Assembly (NCBI GenBank): GCA_002365865.1
Contig: DFAQ01000067.1
Coordinates: forward strand, 1-23,121
Reading direction: 5' to 3'
DNA: 23,121 nucleotides
DNA from: Pelotomaculum sp. UBA3102
Lineage (GTDB): Bacteria; Bacillota; Desulfotomaculia; Desulfotomaculales; Pelotomaculaceae
Positions within the stretch are counted from its first letter, which is position 1, and every line of letters begins with the position of its first letter. Of the stretch, positions 1-7,712 are shown in pieces. The notes under the pieces were generated by a model. The model was not told the origin of the DNA and did no database searches. It saw only the letters and a list, made by a program, of their open reading frames with translations. The translations under genes and the position numbers were made by a program.

Positions 1-141
1 ATTAGTACTACAGCGTAAATTAAAGGTTAGCGGAGCCATGGGGACGGTTCGAGCGTCCCCGAAGCGTAGCGAAGGGCCGAAGGGAAGACGATGGAACCGT
101 CCCCGTGGCGTAGCGAGCAATATTACGCTGTAGTATTAGAG
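1..141. repeat. Palindromic REP/MITE-like repeat
   Basis: The outer arms TACTACAGCGTAA (6-18) and TTACGCTGTAGTA (123-135) are a perfect 13-bp inverted repeat. Nested inside is a second inverted pair, 35-50 against 94-109, matching at 15 of 16 positions around GGGGACGGTTC / GAACCGTCCCC. Short direct repeats (CGTCCCCG, GCGTAGCGA) are also present. The whole could fold into one long cruciform or RNA hairpin. GGGGACGGTTC-type palindromes recur in Firmicute genomes as REP-like sequences, often linked to RAYT transposases; that link is recalled, not tested. It ends about 15 bases before the next start codon, so it may lie in that gene's leader. The left edge could extend beyond the window. Confidence 0.7.
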
Positions 142-155
142 AGGGGAGAGTAAAA

Positions 156-1112
156 TTGTCTTCAAATATAATTAACCTGGATCATAATATTTATGCAGTA
201 GATGTTTATGACCAGGGTGTGCCCGGGCGAACTTCTTGTTATTTTATTGTTGCCGGGACGGTGGCTTTAATTGAAACAGGCCCGTCGCCGGGAGTCGACC
301 ACCTGACGGCTGCTTTAAAACACCTGAAAATACCGCCGGAGCAAGTAAAACATATAATAGTTACTCACGTTCATCTGGACCACGCCGGCGGAGCCGGTAT
401 CATGGCCCGTAAATTGCCGGAAGCCAAAGTTTATGTTCATCCAAAGGGTGCCAGGCACCTCATTGATCCGTCCCGGCTTATTGCCGGAGCGAAAGCAGTT
501 TACGGTGAGCGTTTTGATGATTTTTTCGGAGAAGTGTTACCGGTGCCGGAAAAAAGGGTCCATACCCCGGAAGATGGTGTCACGCTCGACCTGGGAGACG
601 GCAGGATACTTACTTTTATCCATGCTCCGGGACATGCCCGCCATCACTTTGTGCTCCATGACCCTTTGAGTCGCGGTGTGTTCAGCGGCGATGCCCTGGG
701 GGTGCGTTTCTCCGCACTCAGCGAACTGCTGGGCCGTGATTTTATCTTGCCCTCAACCCCGCCGTCTGATTTTGATCCGGCTTTATCCGTGGAGACCATG
801 AAACGTGTAAGTGAATTCGGTGTGGAAAATATTTATTTTACCCATTTCGGAAAAGCAGCGGGAGCGGGTGCCGTTATTTCCCGTAACATTGAATTGACCG
901 GTGTTTTTGAGGCTGTAGGCCGGCGGGTTCTGGCTTCAGGGGGTAGGCCGGGTGATATCAAAGAAGCATTGTGGAAACTGGTCATGTCTAAATTAGAAGG
1001 ATACGGCATTGCTGACCGGGAGCACCCGGCGCTGAGATTTTTAGCTTTCGAAACCGAGTTGAATGCTGCCGGTATTACCCATTTTTTAAAAAAACAGTAT
1101 GGTCCAGTGTAG
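156..1112 (+). CDS. Metallo-beta-lactamase fold hydrolase
   Basis: This is a 318-aa soluble hydrolase of the metallo-beta-lactamase superfamily. The dinuclear metal site looks complete: H71, H73, D75 and H76 in THVHLDHAGG, H160 in APGH, bridging D179 in SGDA and H230 in YFTHFG. This glyoxalase II / RNase Z-like arrangement predicts a hydrolase with two metal ions, but the substrate is not evident. The start is a TTG preceded by the purine-rich GAGGGGAGAG at 141-150. No signal peptide or membrane segment is visible, so it should be cytoplasmic. The C-terminal ~80 residues form a helical extension after the metal site, as in several 'MBL fold metallo-hydrolase' proteins of Firmicutes. It stands alone between the palindromic repeat and the LytS/LytR pair. 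The family call is firm; a specific function cannot be given. Confidence 0.88.
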   Translation: MSSNIINLDHNIYAVDVYDQGVPGRTSCYFIVAGTVALIETGPSPGVDHLTAALKHLKIPPEQVKHIIVTHVHLDHAGGAGIMARKLPEAKVYVHPKGARHLIDPSRLIAGAKAVYGERFDDFFGEVLPVPEKRVHTPEDGVTLDLGDGRILTFIHAPGHARHHFVLHDPLSRGVFSGDALGVRFSALSELLGRDFILPSTPPSDFDPALSVETMKRVSEFGVENIYFTHFGKAAGAGAVISRNIELTGVFEAVGRRVLASGGRPGDIKEALWKLVMSKLEGYGIADREHPALRFLAFETELNAAGITHFLKKQYGPV

Positions 1113-1186
1113 TTTTTCCGGCTAAATTTATTTATAAGGCTGTCATTTAATGATCAAGCAATTGATGTTAGTATAATATTAAAAAC

Positions 1187-1215
1187 TTGTCTTTTCTATG
1201 GGTAATATTTATAAT
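1187..1215 (+). promoter_or_regulatory. Candidate sigma-A promoter of the lytS-like gene
   Basis: TTGTCT (1187-1192) and TATAAT (1210-1215) are separated by exactly 17 bases, in an AT-rich stretch about 60 bases upstream of the histidine kinase start. The -10 is a perfect consensus and the -35 matches at 4 of 6 positions. The assignment rests on sequence pattern alone. Confidence 0.5.
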
Positions 1216-1273
1216 TATACAAAATTAAGAAAATTGTATCTTTTTAAACTTTTTGTTTTGGGGGAACTGTTTT

Positions 1274-2617
1274 ATGAACAGTTTAAATGATATTTCCCGG
1301 GGGATTTCTTTGCGTTGGGGTTTGGTTCAGCTTGCCGCCGTAGTAACGCTGGTTCTGATTAACCCCGGATTTTGGAAAGCAGCTGTTGGTATGACTTTAG
1401 CAAGTGCAATAGGCACTTACTTGGCAGTTGATTATATACAAAAACATAAAGGGGTTAAGGTAAAACTTGACGATCATCCCATTGATCCAACCTTGCAGAT
1501 AGCCAACGAAACCCTTCCTTTTTTGAGACGGGGACTCAACGAAGAGACTGCTCAAAAAACTGCAGAAATTATTCTAAAAATAAGTGATGTGTCAGCCGTA
1601 GCCATAACCGACCGGGAAAAGGTGCTTGCTTATATCGGCGAGTGTTCCGATCATCATAAAGCCGGCGGCCCGATTATAACTCATGCCACGAAGCAGGCGG
1701 TAGCTGCCGGCGAACTGATAATTATTAAGGATAAGAAGGGCCTCCAGTGTCCGGAGAAAGGCTGTACCCTGCAGTCGGCAGTTATTGCGCCTTTGAAATG
1801 TAAGGGCGAAGTAGCCGGTACAGTAAAGCTGTACCAGACCAGGCAAGGTGAGCTCCAGCCTGCCGTAGTGAAACTGGCCATGGCTGTGGCCCAAGTTTTA
1901 GGACTTCAGATGGAATTGGCCGAACTGGACCGGCAGGCCCAACTGGTGACGAAAGCAGAGCTTGATGCCCTGCACGCCCAAATAAATCCTCACTTTTTAT
2001 TCAATACCTTGAATACGATCATTACTTACAGCCGGACCCATCCCGAAACGGCAAGAAAACTTTTAATTCGCCTGTCATCGTTTTTCCGCCAGGCTTTAAA
2101 AAGACACGGTCATTACAATAGTTTGAGGGAGGAAATTGAATACGTCAACACATACCTCATTCTGGAAAAAGCCCGTTTTCGGGGTAAATTAAGAATCCAA
2201 AGGGATATTGACCCGTCTTTACTAGATAACCAGATGCCTGTCCTGACGCTGCAGCCTCTCGTTGAGAATGCCGTAAAGCACGGTATTCATCACAAGGTCG
2301 GGACCGGGACGGTACATATTACAGCCAGGATGTTTAACGGAGAAATGCTTTTTATAATCAGGGATGACGGAGTGGGAATCGACAAAGAGAGAATGTCCAA
2401 GGTCCTTTTTCCCTGGTTCGGCTCCGGGAACGGGGTTGGTTTGAGTAATGTTCATGCACGCTTGAAGAGCTTGTTCGGGGAGGACTACGGGTTGCGCATC
2501 ATGAGTGAAGTAAATAAGGGTACTTCAATATACGTCAGGGTTCCCCTGAATAAGAATAACGCGGAAAAAGGGGGTATTAACGGTGCCGGAAAAGTTCAAA
2601 GCGCTGATTGTAGATGA
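1274..2617 (+). CDS. LytS-family sensor histidine kinase
   Basis: Membrane sensor kinase that should autophosphorylate and pass phosphate to the response regulator encoded immediately downstream. The start chosen is ATG 1274, 8 bases after GGGGGAA, rather than an in-frame TTG at 1253; this gives 447 aa. About residues 12-55 contain two hydrophobic stretches with little between them, so the membrane part is much smaller than the multi-span 5TM domain of classical LytS. A GAF-like region follows (about 65-205). The His_kinase domain contains ALHAQINPHFLFNTLN, with the likely phospho-acceptor H240. An HATPase_c domain has the N-box LVENAVKHG and the G-box DDGVGI. The sensor region has several cysteines (ECSDHH, LQCPEKGC) that could bind metal or sense redox; that is inference. 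It overlaps the regulator gene by 35 bases, so the two are translationally coupled. Confidence 0.88.
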   Translation: MNSLNDISRGISLRWGLVQLAAVVTLVLINPGFWKAAVGMTLASAIGTYLAVDYIQKHKGVKVKLDDHPIDPTLQIANETLPFLRRGLNEETAQKTAEIILKISDVSAVAITDREKVLAYIGECSDHHKAGGPIITHATKQAVAAGELIIIKDKKGLQCPEKGCTLQSAVIAPLKCKGEVAGTVKLYQTRQGELQPAVVKLAMAVAQVLGLQMELAELDRQAQLVTKAELDALHAQINPHFLFNTLNTIITYSRTHPETARKLLIRLSSFFRQALKRHGHYNSLREEIEYVNTYLILEKARFRGKLRIQRDIDPSLLDNQMPVLTLQPLVENAVKHGIHHKVGTGTVHITARMFNGEMLFIIRDDGVGIDKERMSKVLFPWFGSGNGVGLSNVHARLKSLFGEDYGLRIMSEVNKGTSIYVRVPLNKNNAEKGGINGAGKVQSADCR

Positions 2618-3368
2618 TGAGTATCCCGCCAGGCAGGAACTGAGGTTTGCTCTGGACAGCTTTGACAGTATCGAAATTGTAGGTGAAGCGGCAAATGCCC
2701 AGGAGGCCATGGAATTAATAAAAGCCCTGGATTACCACGTGCTTTTCCTTGATATCTCCATGCCCGGAATGAACGGACTGGAACTGGGGGCAGCCATACA
2801 GGAAATGCCGCAACGCCCCTTTATCATTTTTGTTACGGCCTATGACGAGTTTGCAGTTTCTGCCTTTGAAGTTAATGCGGTGGACTACATTTTAAAGCCT
2901 ATTGAGCAGAAACGCTTGGAAAAGGCGATAAATAAGGTCATCAGGCTTACCCGGGAGCCCGCATCTGCGGAAGCAGCGACCGGCGGCCGGAACAAAAAGG
3001 CAAAGTTCATGGAGGATTTTCAAAACCAGATCAAAATTGACCGGATACCCGCGGAAAAACAGGGTAAAACCATCCTGGTAAACGAGTCTGATATATTTTA
3101 TGCTTTTACTGAACGGGATTACGTATATATTAAAACTTATGCCGATAAACTACTTACACGCTTCACCTTAAAGGCTCTTACGGCGCGGTTGAATTCCAGT
3201 ATTTTTTTCAGGACGCACCGGTGTTACCTGGTGAACCTGCATAAGGTAAAGGAAATTATACCTTTCTTCAACGGCACTTATAACCTTATTGTAGAGGACA
3301 TGGGGCGCAGTGAGGTTCCCGTGAGCCGGGCCCAGGCGAAAAAATTAAGGAAAATTTTAGGTTTTTGA
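2583..3368 (+). CDS. LytTR-family response regulator
   Basis: DNA-binding response regulator of 261 aa, partner of the preceding kinase. The receiver domain (about 4-120) has the acidic pair D11/D12, phospho-acceptor D57 in LFLDISMPGMNG, the switch Thr in FVTAYDEF and the conserved Lys in DYILKP. The C-terminal LytTR domain (about 160-258) shows the family hallmark around FFRTHRCYLVNLHKVKEI. The start is GTG 2583, inside the 3' end of the kinase gene. LytTR regulators usually bind direct repeats upstream of membrane-protein genes such as lrgAB or cstA. No such target sits next to it here; the next gene is acpS, so the regulon is elsewhere or unknown. The family call is firm. Confidence 0.92.
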   Translation: MPEKFKALIVDDEYPARQELRFALDSFDSIEIVGEAANAQEAMELIKALDYHVLFLDISMPGMNGLELGAAIQEMPQRPFIIFVTAYDEFAVSAFEVNAVDYILKPIEQKRLEKAINKVIRLTREPASAEAATGGRNKKAKFMEDFQNQIKIDRIPAEKQGKTILVNESDIFYAFTERDYVYIKTYADKLLTRFTLKALTARLNSSIFFRTHRCYLVNLHKVKEIIPFFNGTYNLIVEDMGRSEVPVSRAQAKKLRKILGF

Positions 3369-3485
3369 TGATTTTAATTTCTAAAAAGCATGAGCACTGG
3401 GTTTAGAAAGGCTGTTGACAAGTTGGAAACTTTGAGGAGGTTTTTTCTTTTTACCGGATAATTTTTACTTTGAGGTGTTAGTAAC

Positions 3486-3896
3486 TTGTTGCCAAAAAGG
3501 CAGTTAACGGCTGGATTGGCCGGCGTGGGTACCGATATAATTGAAATAGACCGGGTGGAGCAGGCTGTGCAACGGGGCGGCCGCCGTTTTTTGGAACGGG
3601 TTTTTACTCCGGCTGAAAGGTATTTTTGTGATGCCAGGAAGGACCGGTTTGCCTGCTATGCGGCCCGTTTTGCCGCCAAGGAGGCGGTATTAAAGGCCAT
3701 GGGGAGCGGTCTTGCCGGCTGCCGCTGGGTTGACGTGGAGATAAGCCGGGAGAAGGGCGGCCCGCCGAAAGTTCAACTGCACGGAGCGGCAGCGGAAATG
3801 ATAAAGAAAAACAGAATTACGGAAGTGCTGGTCAGTCTTTCTCATAACCGTAAAAACGCTGTTGCTTTTGCGGTAGCGTTGAGAAAGGAGGCATGA
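3486..3896 (+). CDS. acpS: Holo-[acyl-carrier-protein] synthase
   Basis: Transfers 4'-phosphopantetheine from CoA to the serine of apo-acyl carrier protein, activating it for fatty-acid synthesis in the cytoplasm. The 136-aa length is normal for the trimeric AcpS type. The N-terminal motif GVGTDIIEIDR carries the metal-ligand Asp (D17), and RFAAKEAVLKAMG carries the second ligand Glu (E65). The C-terminal SLSHNRKNAVAFAV is also typical. The start is TTG 3486 behind GAGGTG (3472-3477). About 117 bases separate it from the LytTR gene. It is followed 3 bases later by nnrDE, whose ribosome-binding site (AAAGGAGG, 3884-3891) lies inside the end of acpS, so the two are coupled. An acpS-nnrDE-alr order is common in Firmicutes. 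Confidence 0.95.
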   Translation: MLPKRQLTAGLAGVGTDIIEIDRVEQAVQRGGRRFLERVFTPAERYFCDARKDRFACYAARFAAKEAVLKAMGSGLAGCRWVDVEISREKGGPPKVQLHGAAAEMIKKNRITEVLVSLSHNRKNAVAFAVALRKEA

Positions 3897-3899
3897 AAT

Positions 3900-5447
3900 T
3901 TGCGTATAGTAACTGCGGGAGAAATGAAGGCTCTGGACATGGCAGCGATGAAAGAGTACGGGATTGCCGGCCTGGTTTTAATGGAAAATGCCGGGCGTCA
4001 GGTTGCGGAGGTAGTCCGGCAGGTACTGGGAGAGGTTCGTGACCGGGTGGTCACGGTTTTTATCGGTAAAGGAAATAACGGTGGAGACGGCCTGGTTGCA
4101 GCCCGCCACCTCTTGAACCTCGGGGCCGAAGTAAAAGTACTGGCTTTGGATGATGTTAAAAATATTACCGGTGATGCAGCGGTAAACCTTGCAATATGGC
4201 AGAAAATGGGGCAAAAAATTTATTCGGTCCAGCATGGTGACGGGATAAATATTGTCAGACTTATATTAATGAATACCGACCTGATTGTGGATGCTATCTA
4301 CGGAACAGGCTTTAGAGGCAAGGTAAATGAAAAGGTCGGCCGGATCATTGAGGTGCTTAACGGAAGCGGCAAGCCCATAATAGCCGTAGATATTCCGACC
4401 GGTCTTGAGGCTGACAGCGGTAGAGTAAAGGGACCGTGCATCCAGGCTGTCCGTACCGTAACCTTCGGCTTGCCCAAACTAGGTCTGATTTTGGAGCCCG
4501 GCGTTGATTATACGGGCAAGCTGCACATTGCAGATATTTCCATACCGGCGCATCTTGTGGAGAAGTCTGCTCCTCACAGGTACCTGATTACTGCTGAATT
4601 GGTGAGAGAATGGCTTCCTCCACGCCCGTCCGGCGCACATAAAGGAAATTTTGGCCGGGTCCTGGTTGTTGCCGGTTCCCGTGGCATGACAGGAGCTGCT
4701 TGCCTGGCCGGAGACAGCGCCTTGAGAACCGGTGCGGGATTAGTTACGGTGGCGGTACCGGAAACGCTCCATGATATAATGGAAGTTAAGCTGACCGAGG
4801 TTATGACTGTACCCCTGCCTGATACCGGTGCGGGTGTTTTAAGTGAGGAAGCCGGGCAGGTCATTTTGACCAATCTGGGCAAAGCGGATGTTTTGGCCGT
4901 GGGACCCGGTCTTTCTACCGCCCCGGAAGTGGTGGCCCTGTTAAAAGAATTACTCTCGTCAGTCAGGGTGCCCTGTGTATTGGATGCCGATGCCTTAAAC
5001 GCTATTGAAGGAGGAGAGATCTTAAAAGAAGTCCGAACGCCGGTTGTAATTTCTCCTCATCCGGGAGAGATGGCGAGGCTGATGGGAATTTCAGTCCGGG
5101 AGGTTCAGGAGGACCGGCTGGAAGTTGCCGCCAGGGCGGCAACGGCTTGGAATGTGGTAGTATTATTGAAAGGAGCCCGTACTGTGGTGGCGGCACCGAG
5201 CGGGGCAATTTATATCAACCCCACGGGTAATCCGGGAATGGCCACAGGCGGTAGCGGCGATGTTTTGACCGGTACTGTGGCATCACTGATTGCCCAGGGA
5301 TTAGAGCCATCCAGGGCGGCCGCCGCCGGTGCCTATATTCATGGTCTGGCCGGTGACCTGGCTGCCGGGGAGAAAGGGATGGCGGGCTTGGTAGCCGGTG
5401 ATATATTGTCTGCTTTACCCGCTGCAATACATAAAATAATTTCCTGA
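3900..5447 (+). CDS. nnrDE: Bifunctional NAD(P)H-hydrate epimerase / dehydratase
   Basis: Repairs hydrated NAD(P)H. The N-terminal YjeF_N domain (about 1-215) epimerises R-NADHX to S-NADHX, and the C-terminal ribokinase-like domain (about 225-512) dehydrates S-NADHX using ADP. The 515-aa fused form is normal. Visible motifs are MENAGRQVAE and GKGNNGGDGLVAARHL in the epimerase half, HKGNFGRVLVVAGSRGMTGA at the start of the dehydratase half, then VISPHPGEMARLMG and the nucleotide-site NPTGNPGMATGGSGDVLTG with the catalytic Asp. Both active sites look intact. The start is TTG 3900, 8 bases after AAAGGAGG. It lies between acpS and a small unknown gene, all on the same strand. Confidence 0.95.
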   Translation: MRIVTAGEMKALDMAAMKEYGIAGLVLMENAGRQVAEVVRQVLGEVRDRVVTVFIGKGNNGGDGLVAARHLLNLGAEVKVLALDDVKNITGDAAVNLAIWQKMGQKIYSVQHGDGINIVRLILMNTDLIVDAIYGTGFRGKVNEKVGRIIEVLNGSGKPIIAVDIPTGLEADSGRVKGPCIQAVRTVTFGLPKLGLILEPGVDYTGKLHIADISIPAHLVEKSAPHRYLITAELVREWLPPRPSGAHKGNFGRVLVVAGSRGMTGAACLAGDSALRTGAGLVTVAVPETLHDIMEVKLTEVMTVPLPDTGAGVLSEEAGQVILTNLGKADVLAVGPGLSTAPEVVALLKELLSSVRVPCVLDADALNAIEGGEILKEVRTPVVISPHPGEMARLMGISVREVQEDRLEVAARAATAWNVVVLLKGARTVVAAPSGAIYINPTGNPGMATGGSGDVLTGTVASLIAQGLEPSRAAAAGAYIHGLAGDLAAGEKGMAGLVAGDILSALPAAIHKIIS

Positions 5448-5487
5448 TATTTAAACAAACTGACTATAAAAAGGAGGCAGTTTTTAA

Positions 5488-5796
5488 ATGCCGACACCCG
5501 AAAGCCTGATTGAAGACGTCACGTACTTAATGAAAAAACTTACTTTATTGAACGGCCGGGAGTTGAAGTCCCTGTGCCGGGATCTTGATTTGCCGGTAAT
5601 AAATATGCCGGTCAGCGACATGATTGACCAACTTAGAAACATGTTGTTTAAAGCCCTGAAGTCTTACAGTAAAATGCCCGGCAGGGAAAGCGAAAAAATT
5701 TTGCTTGCTTTTCGCTATAATATATTGGTTAAAAGTGGTTTTATTGATAAAACCCTGGAAAGGGTTAAAAGCACCAGGCCGGAACAGAAAAGATAA
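5488..5796 (+). CDS. Uncharacterised 102-aa protein
   Basis: I do not recognise this family. ATG 5488 lies behind a good AAGGAGG site and the gene sits in the same-strand gap between nnrDE and alr, so it is very likely real and co-transcribed with them. The protein is a small, basic, mostly helical sequence without signal peptide, membrane segment or cysteine pattern. It opens with an acidic helix (TPESLIEDVTYLMKK), has a central segment rich in Leu, Arg and Asp (ELKSLCRDLDLP), and ends in a basic tail. It could be a small nucleic-acid- or protein-binding factor, but nothing in the sequence decides this. Codon use looks like that of its neighbours. Confidence 0.75.
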   Translation: MPTPESLIEDVTYLMKKLTLLNGRELKSLCRDLDLPVINMPVSDMIDQLRNMLFKALKSYSKMPGRESEKILLAFRYNILVKSGFIDKTLERVKSTRPEQKR

Positions 5797-5853
5797 TTTA
5801 AACTCTGAATATATTTAGATATTATTTATTCTTTGTGAGAAGGTGGGGCAAAC

Positions 5854-6975
5854 ATGTCTGTTTTTCCTGTTTGGGCCGAGGTGGATTTGGATGCCATCGC
5901 TCATAACTTGCGCGAGATCCGCAGGATAACCAGACCTGCTTCAAAAGTTATGGCTATAGTCAAAGGGAATGGTTACGGTCACGGAGCGGTAGAAGTGGGC
6001 CGGACGGCGGTGGAAAACGGGGTTGAATGGCTGGGAGTGGCCAGGGTAGCGGAGGGTGCGACACTGCGGGAAGCGGGCCTCAAGGTGCCTGTTTTAGTCC
6101 TGGGCTATATTACGCCGGTTCAGTCGGGAGATGTGGTGCGGCTCCGTTTGTCACAGGCCGTTTACAGCCTGGATATGGGCCGGGCGCTTGCTGAAGCTGC
6201 TTCCAGGGAAGGTACCACGGCGAAGGTGCATATTAAGGTGGATACGGGAATGGGGCGCATCGGCTGGTTGGCCGGTCCGCGTGCCGTACAGGAGATTCTT
6301 GAACTGGCCGCCATACCGCGACTGGAAATAGAAGGTATTTTTACGCATTTTGCTACCGCTGATGAGCCCGACAAAGGATATGCCATGGAACAGCTTGAGA
6401 AGTTTCTTTCCTTAACCGAAGAACTCCGCAAAAACGGGCTGGAAATTCCAATAAAACACGCTGCCAACAGTCCGGCCCTGATGGAAATTCCGGAGGCGCA
6501 CCTGGATTTGGTACGGGCAGGGATTATCGTTTACGGGCTTTACCCCTCCGATAAAGTAGACCGCAGCAGGATCAAACTGCGCCCGGCTATGAGTCTGAAG
6601 GCTAAAGTGGCTTACGTAAAAGAGGTTCCGGCGGGGTTTAAAATAAGTTACGGTTGTACTTTTACGACCTCCAAACCTACCGTGATAGCGACCCTGGCGC
6701 TGGGATATGCTGACGGTTATACCAGACTGTTGTCTTCGAAAGGGGAGGTTTTACTGAACGGCAGGCGGGCACCAGTGGTCGGGAGGGTATGCATGGACCA
6801 AACCATGGTCGATATCGGCCATATCCCCGGCGTAAAAATGGGAGACGAGGCCGTTCTCATCGGCCGGCAGGGTGATGAAGAAATATTGGCTGATGAATTG
6901 GCTGCCCGGCTGGGGACTATTAATTATGAAATAGTATGCATGGTAAACAGCCGGGTTCCGAGATGCTATAAATAA
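5854..6975 (+). CDS. alr: Alanine racemase
   Basis: PLP-dependent interconversion of L- and D-alanine, supplying D-Ala for peptidoglycan. The 373-aa length is standard. The PLP lysine is K37 in VMAIVKGNGYGHG. The TIM-barrel core is followed by a beta domain containing KISYGCTFTT, which carries the catalytic Tyr donated across the dimer. VGRVCMDQTMVDIG and the C-terminal NYEIVCMVNSRVPR are characteristic. ATG 5854 follows GAAGGTGGGG. In spore formers Alr can also act on the spore, but one copy in the acpS-nnrDE context suggests the housekeeping enzyme. A rho-independent terminator about 25 bases after the stop closes the cluster. In many Firmicutes a MazEF-type pair follows alr; none is present here. 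Confidence 0.96.
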   Translation: MSVFPVWAEVDLDAIAHNLREIRRITRPASKVMAIVKGNGYGHGAVEVGRTAVENGVEWLGVARVAEGATLREAGLKVPVLVLGYITPVQSGDVVRLRLSQAVYSLDMGRALAEAASREGTTAKVHIKVDTGMGRIGWLAGPRAVQEILELAAIPRLEIEGIFTHFATADEPDKGYAMEQLEKFLSLTEELRKNGLEIPIKHAANSPALMEIPEAHLDLVRAGIIVYGLYPSDKVDRSRIKLRPAMSLKAKVAYVKEVPAGFKISYGCTFTTSKPTVIATLALGYADGYTRLLSSKGEVLLNGRRAPVVGRVCMDQTMVDIGHIPGVKMGDEAVLIGRQGDEEILADELAARLGTINYEIVCMVNSRVPRCYK

Positions 6976-7001
6976 AGTTGTCCGTTTACAAATAATTCTT
7001 A

Positions 7002-7033
7002 AATACTGTTGACAAAAGCAACAGTATTTTTTT
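7002..7033 (+). terminator. Rho-independent terminator of the acpS-alr cluster
   Basis: The 10-bp stem AATACTGTTG (7002-7011) pairs with CAACAGTATT (7019-7028) around a 7-base loop, followed directly by a run of T. It lies about 25 bases downstream of the alr stop. Confidence 0.85.
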
Positions 7034-7095
7034 AAAATGTCATTAATTATAATTAAAAGCTAATTGTGATACAAAGCTGTATCAAAGAGCGATGG

Positions 7096-7135
7096 CGCTT
7101 TTTAAGAAAGGGTACTTTCTTAAAAAGCGTTTTTT
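7096..7135 (+). terminator. Strong hairpin terminator, no obvious upstream gene
   Basis: CGCTTTTTAAGAAAG (7096-7110) and CTTTCTTAAAAAGCG (7115-7129) form a perfect 15-bp stem with a GGTA loop, followed by six T. It lies only 60 bases beyond the alr terminator, so it is either a back-up terminator or the end of a short RNA starting between 7034 and 7095. No coding gene fits in that gap. The stem is A/T-rich at its apex and also has A-rich sequence on its 5' side. Confidence 0.75.
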
Positions 7136-7313
7136 GTTCTAAATACAAAGATGTAAATAGTTGGGCAGCGACGTTCTCCGTCAGGGATGGGATCCGAACC
7201 TGGCGCGGGAGCGTTTTCTGTTCCGGCGGGGAACCGGTGGCGATTTTTTTGAAGCAAGGCGCCTTCAAGGCGAAGTAAACGCTCAAAGGTGAGCCGGGTT
7301 GTTTTTTTATAAC

Positions 7314-7355
7314 GGAGAGCCCCAGCTGGTTAGAAGCCGGGGCTTCCTTTGTTTT
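7314..7355 (+). terminator. Hairpin terminator inside the 7.1-7.4 kb structured region
   Basis: GGAGAGCCCC (7314-7323) pairs with GGGGCTTCC (7339-7347) with a single bulge, followed by TTTGTTTT. It has a normal terminator shape with a GC-rich stem. It could end a short plus-strand RNA covering 7136-7313. Confidence 0.6.
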
Positions 7356-7412
7356 GAGGAGCCGCGGAATCGAACCGCGCAGCAGGCACCGGACCTGCTG
7401 TGTTCCCGACAC
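7356..7412 (-). other. tRNA-like fold, probably a degenerate tRNA
   Basis: Read on the minus strand, three consecutive hairpins mimic tRNA arms. A D-like arm pairs GTGT/ACAC. An anticodon-like arm has stem CAGCAGG/CCTGCTG and a 7-base loop TCCGGTG, which would place CGG at the anticodon. A T-arm CGCGG-TTCGATT-CCGCG has a perfect 5-bp stem and a consensus T-loop. Against a functional tRNA: the sequence after the T-arm (GCTCCTC) has no pairing partner upstream of the D-like arm, position 33 is C instead of U, only about two bases separate the anticodon and T arms, and no CCA follows. A relic is the best reading, with low certainty. Confidence 0.35.
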
Positions 7413-7430
7413 CCCCAGGAATATTATTCC

Positions 7431-7605
7431 ATAAGTTATTATGATCATTTATTTAATATCTGTCAACATTTAAAATGGGTTTTATTTTAAATTATAGTAA
7501 ATTATTATATGTATGGAACTAAATAGCTTTTAATCTTGACCTATTCGTAACTGGAACGCACTTTATTTTTTATGATATATTAAAAATTGAAAGTTTGTGG
7601 TTTTG
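7431..7605. other. AT-rich spacer, nothing recognised
   Basis: Very AT-rich DNA between the structured region and the candidate ECF promoter. I see no open frame with a ribosome-binding site, no terminator and no clear repeat. Confidence 0.5.
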
Positions 7606-7631
7606 TGAACTTAATTGGTTTCTAAAGCGTC
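7606..7631 (+). promoter_or_regulatory. Candidate ECF-type (autoregulatory) promoter
   Basis: TGAAC (7606-7610) and CGTC (7628-7631, continuing CTAA) are separated by 17 bases. This is the general layout of promoters read by ECF sigma factors of the SigW/SigX/SigM type (TGAAC ... CGTC). It lies about 80 bases upstream of the sigma gene, consistent with the usual autoregulation of such operons. The -10 part sits in a small dyad, AAGCGT (7625-7630) against ACGCTT (7643-7648). Confidence 0.5.
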
Positions 7632-7712
7632 TAACTTTTAAAACGCTTAAGGTTTTCTAAGCCAGGCATAAAAATTGTATGTTCGTAATTTAATAATATA
7701 TTTGATTGTTGG

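Larger units (their letters stand above)
7136..7430. other. GC-rich structured intergenic stretch, no gene recognised
   Basis: This stretch is clearly more GC-rich than the AT-rich DNA on either side, and it contains many short hairpins: GACG-loop-CGTC near 7169-7181, CGCC-loop-GGCG near 7260-7273, and GCTCA-AAGG-TGAGC (7281-7294) followed by a seven-T run. Short open frames on both strands cross it, but none has a convincing ribosome-binding site or protein-like composition. I could not match it to a riboswitch, SRP, 6S, RNase P or tmRNA pattern. It may be an uncharacterised RNA or decayed RNA genes. Confidence 0.4.

Noticed and set aside
7053..7490. Open frames of 60-131 codons on both strands in the alr-sigma gap
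   Set aside because: They run through hairpin terminators and GC-rich stems, lack ribosome-binding sites and have no protein-like pattern.
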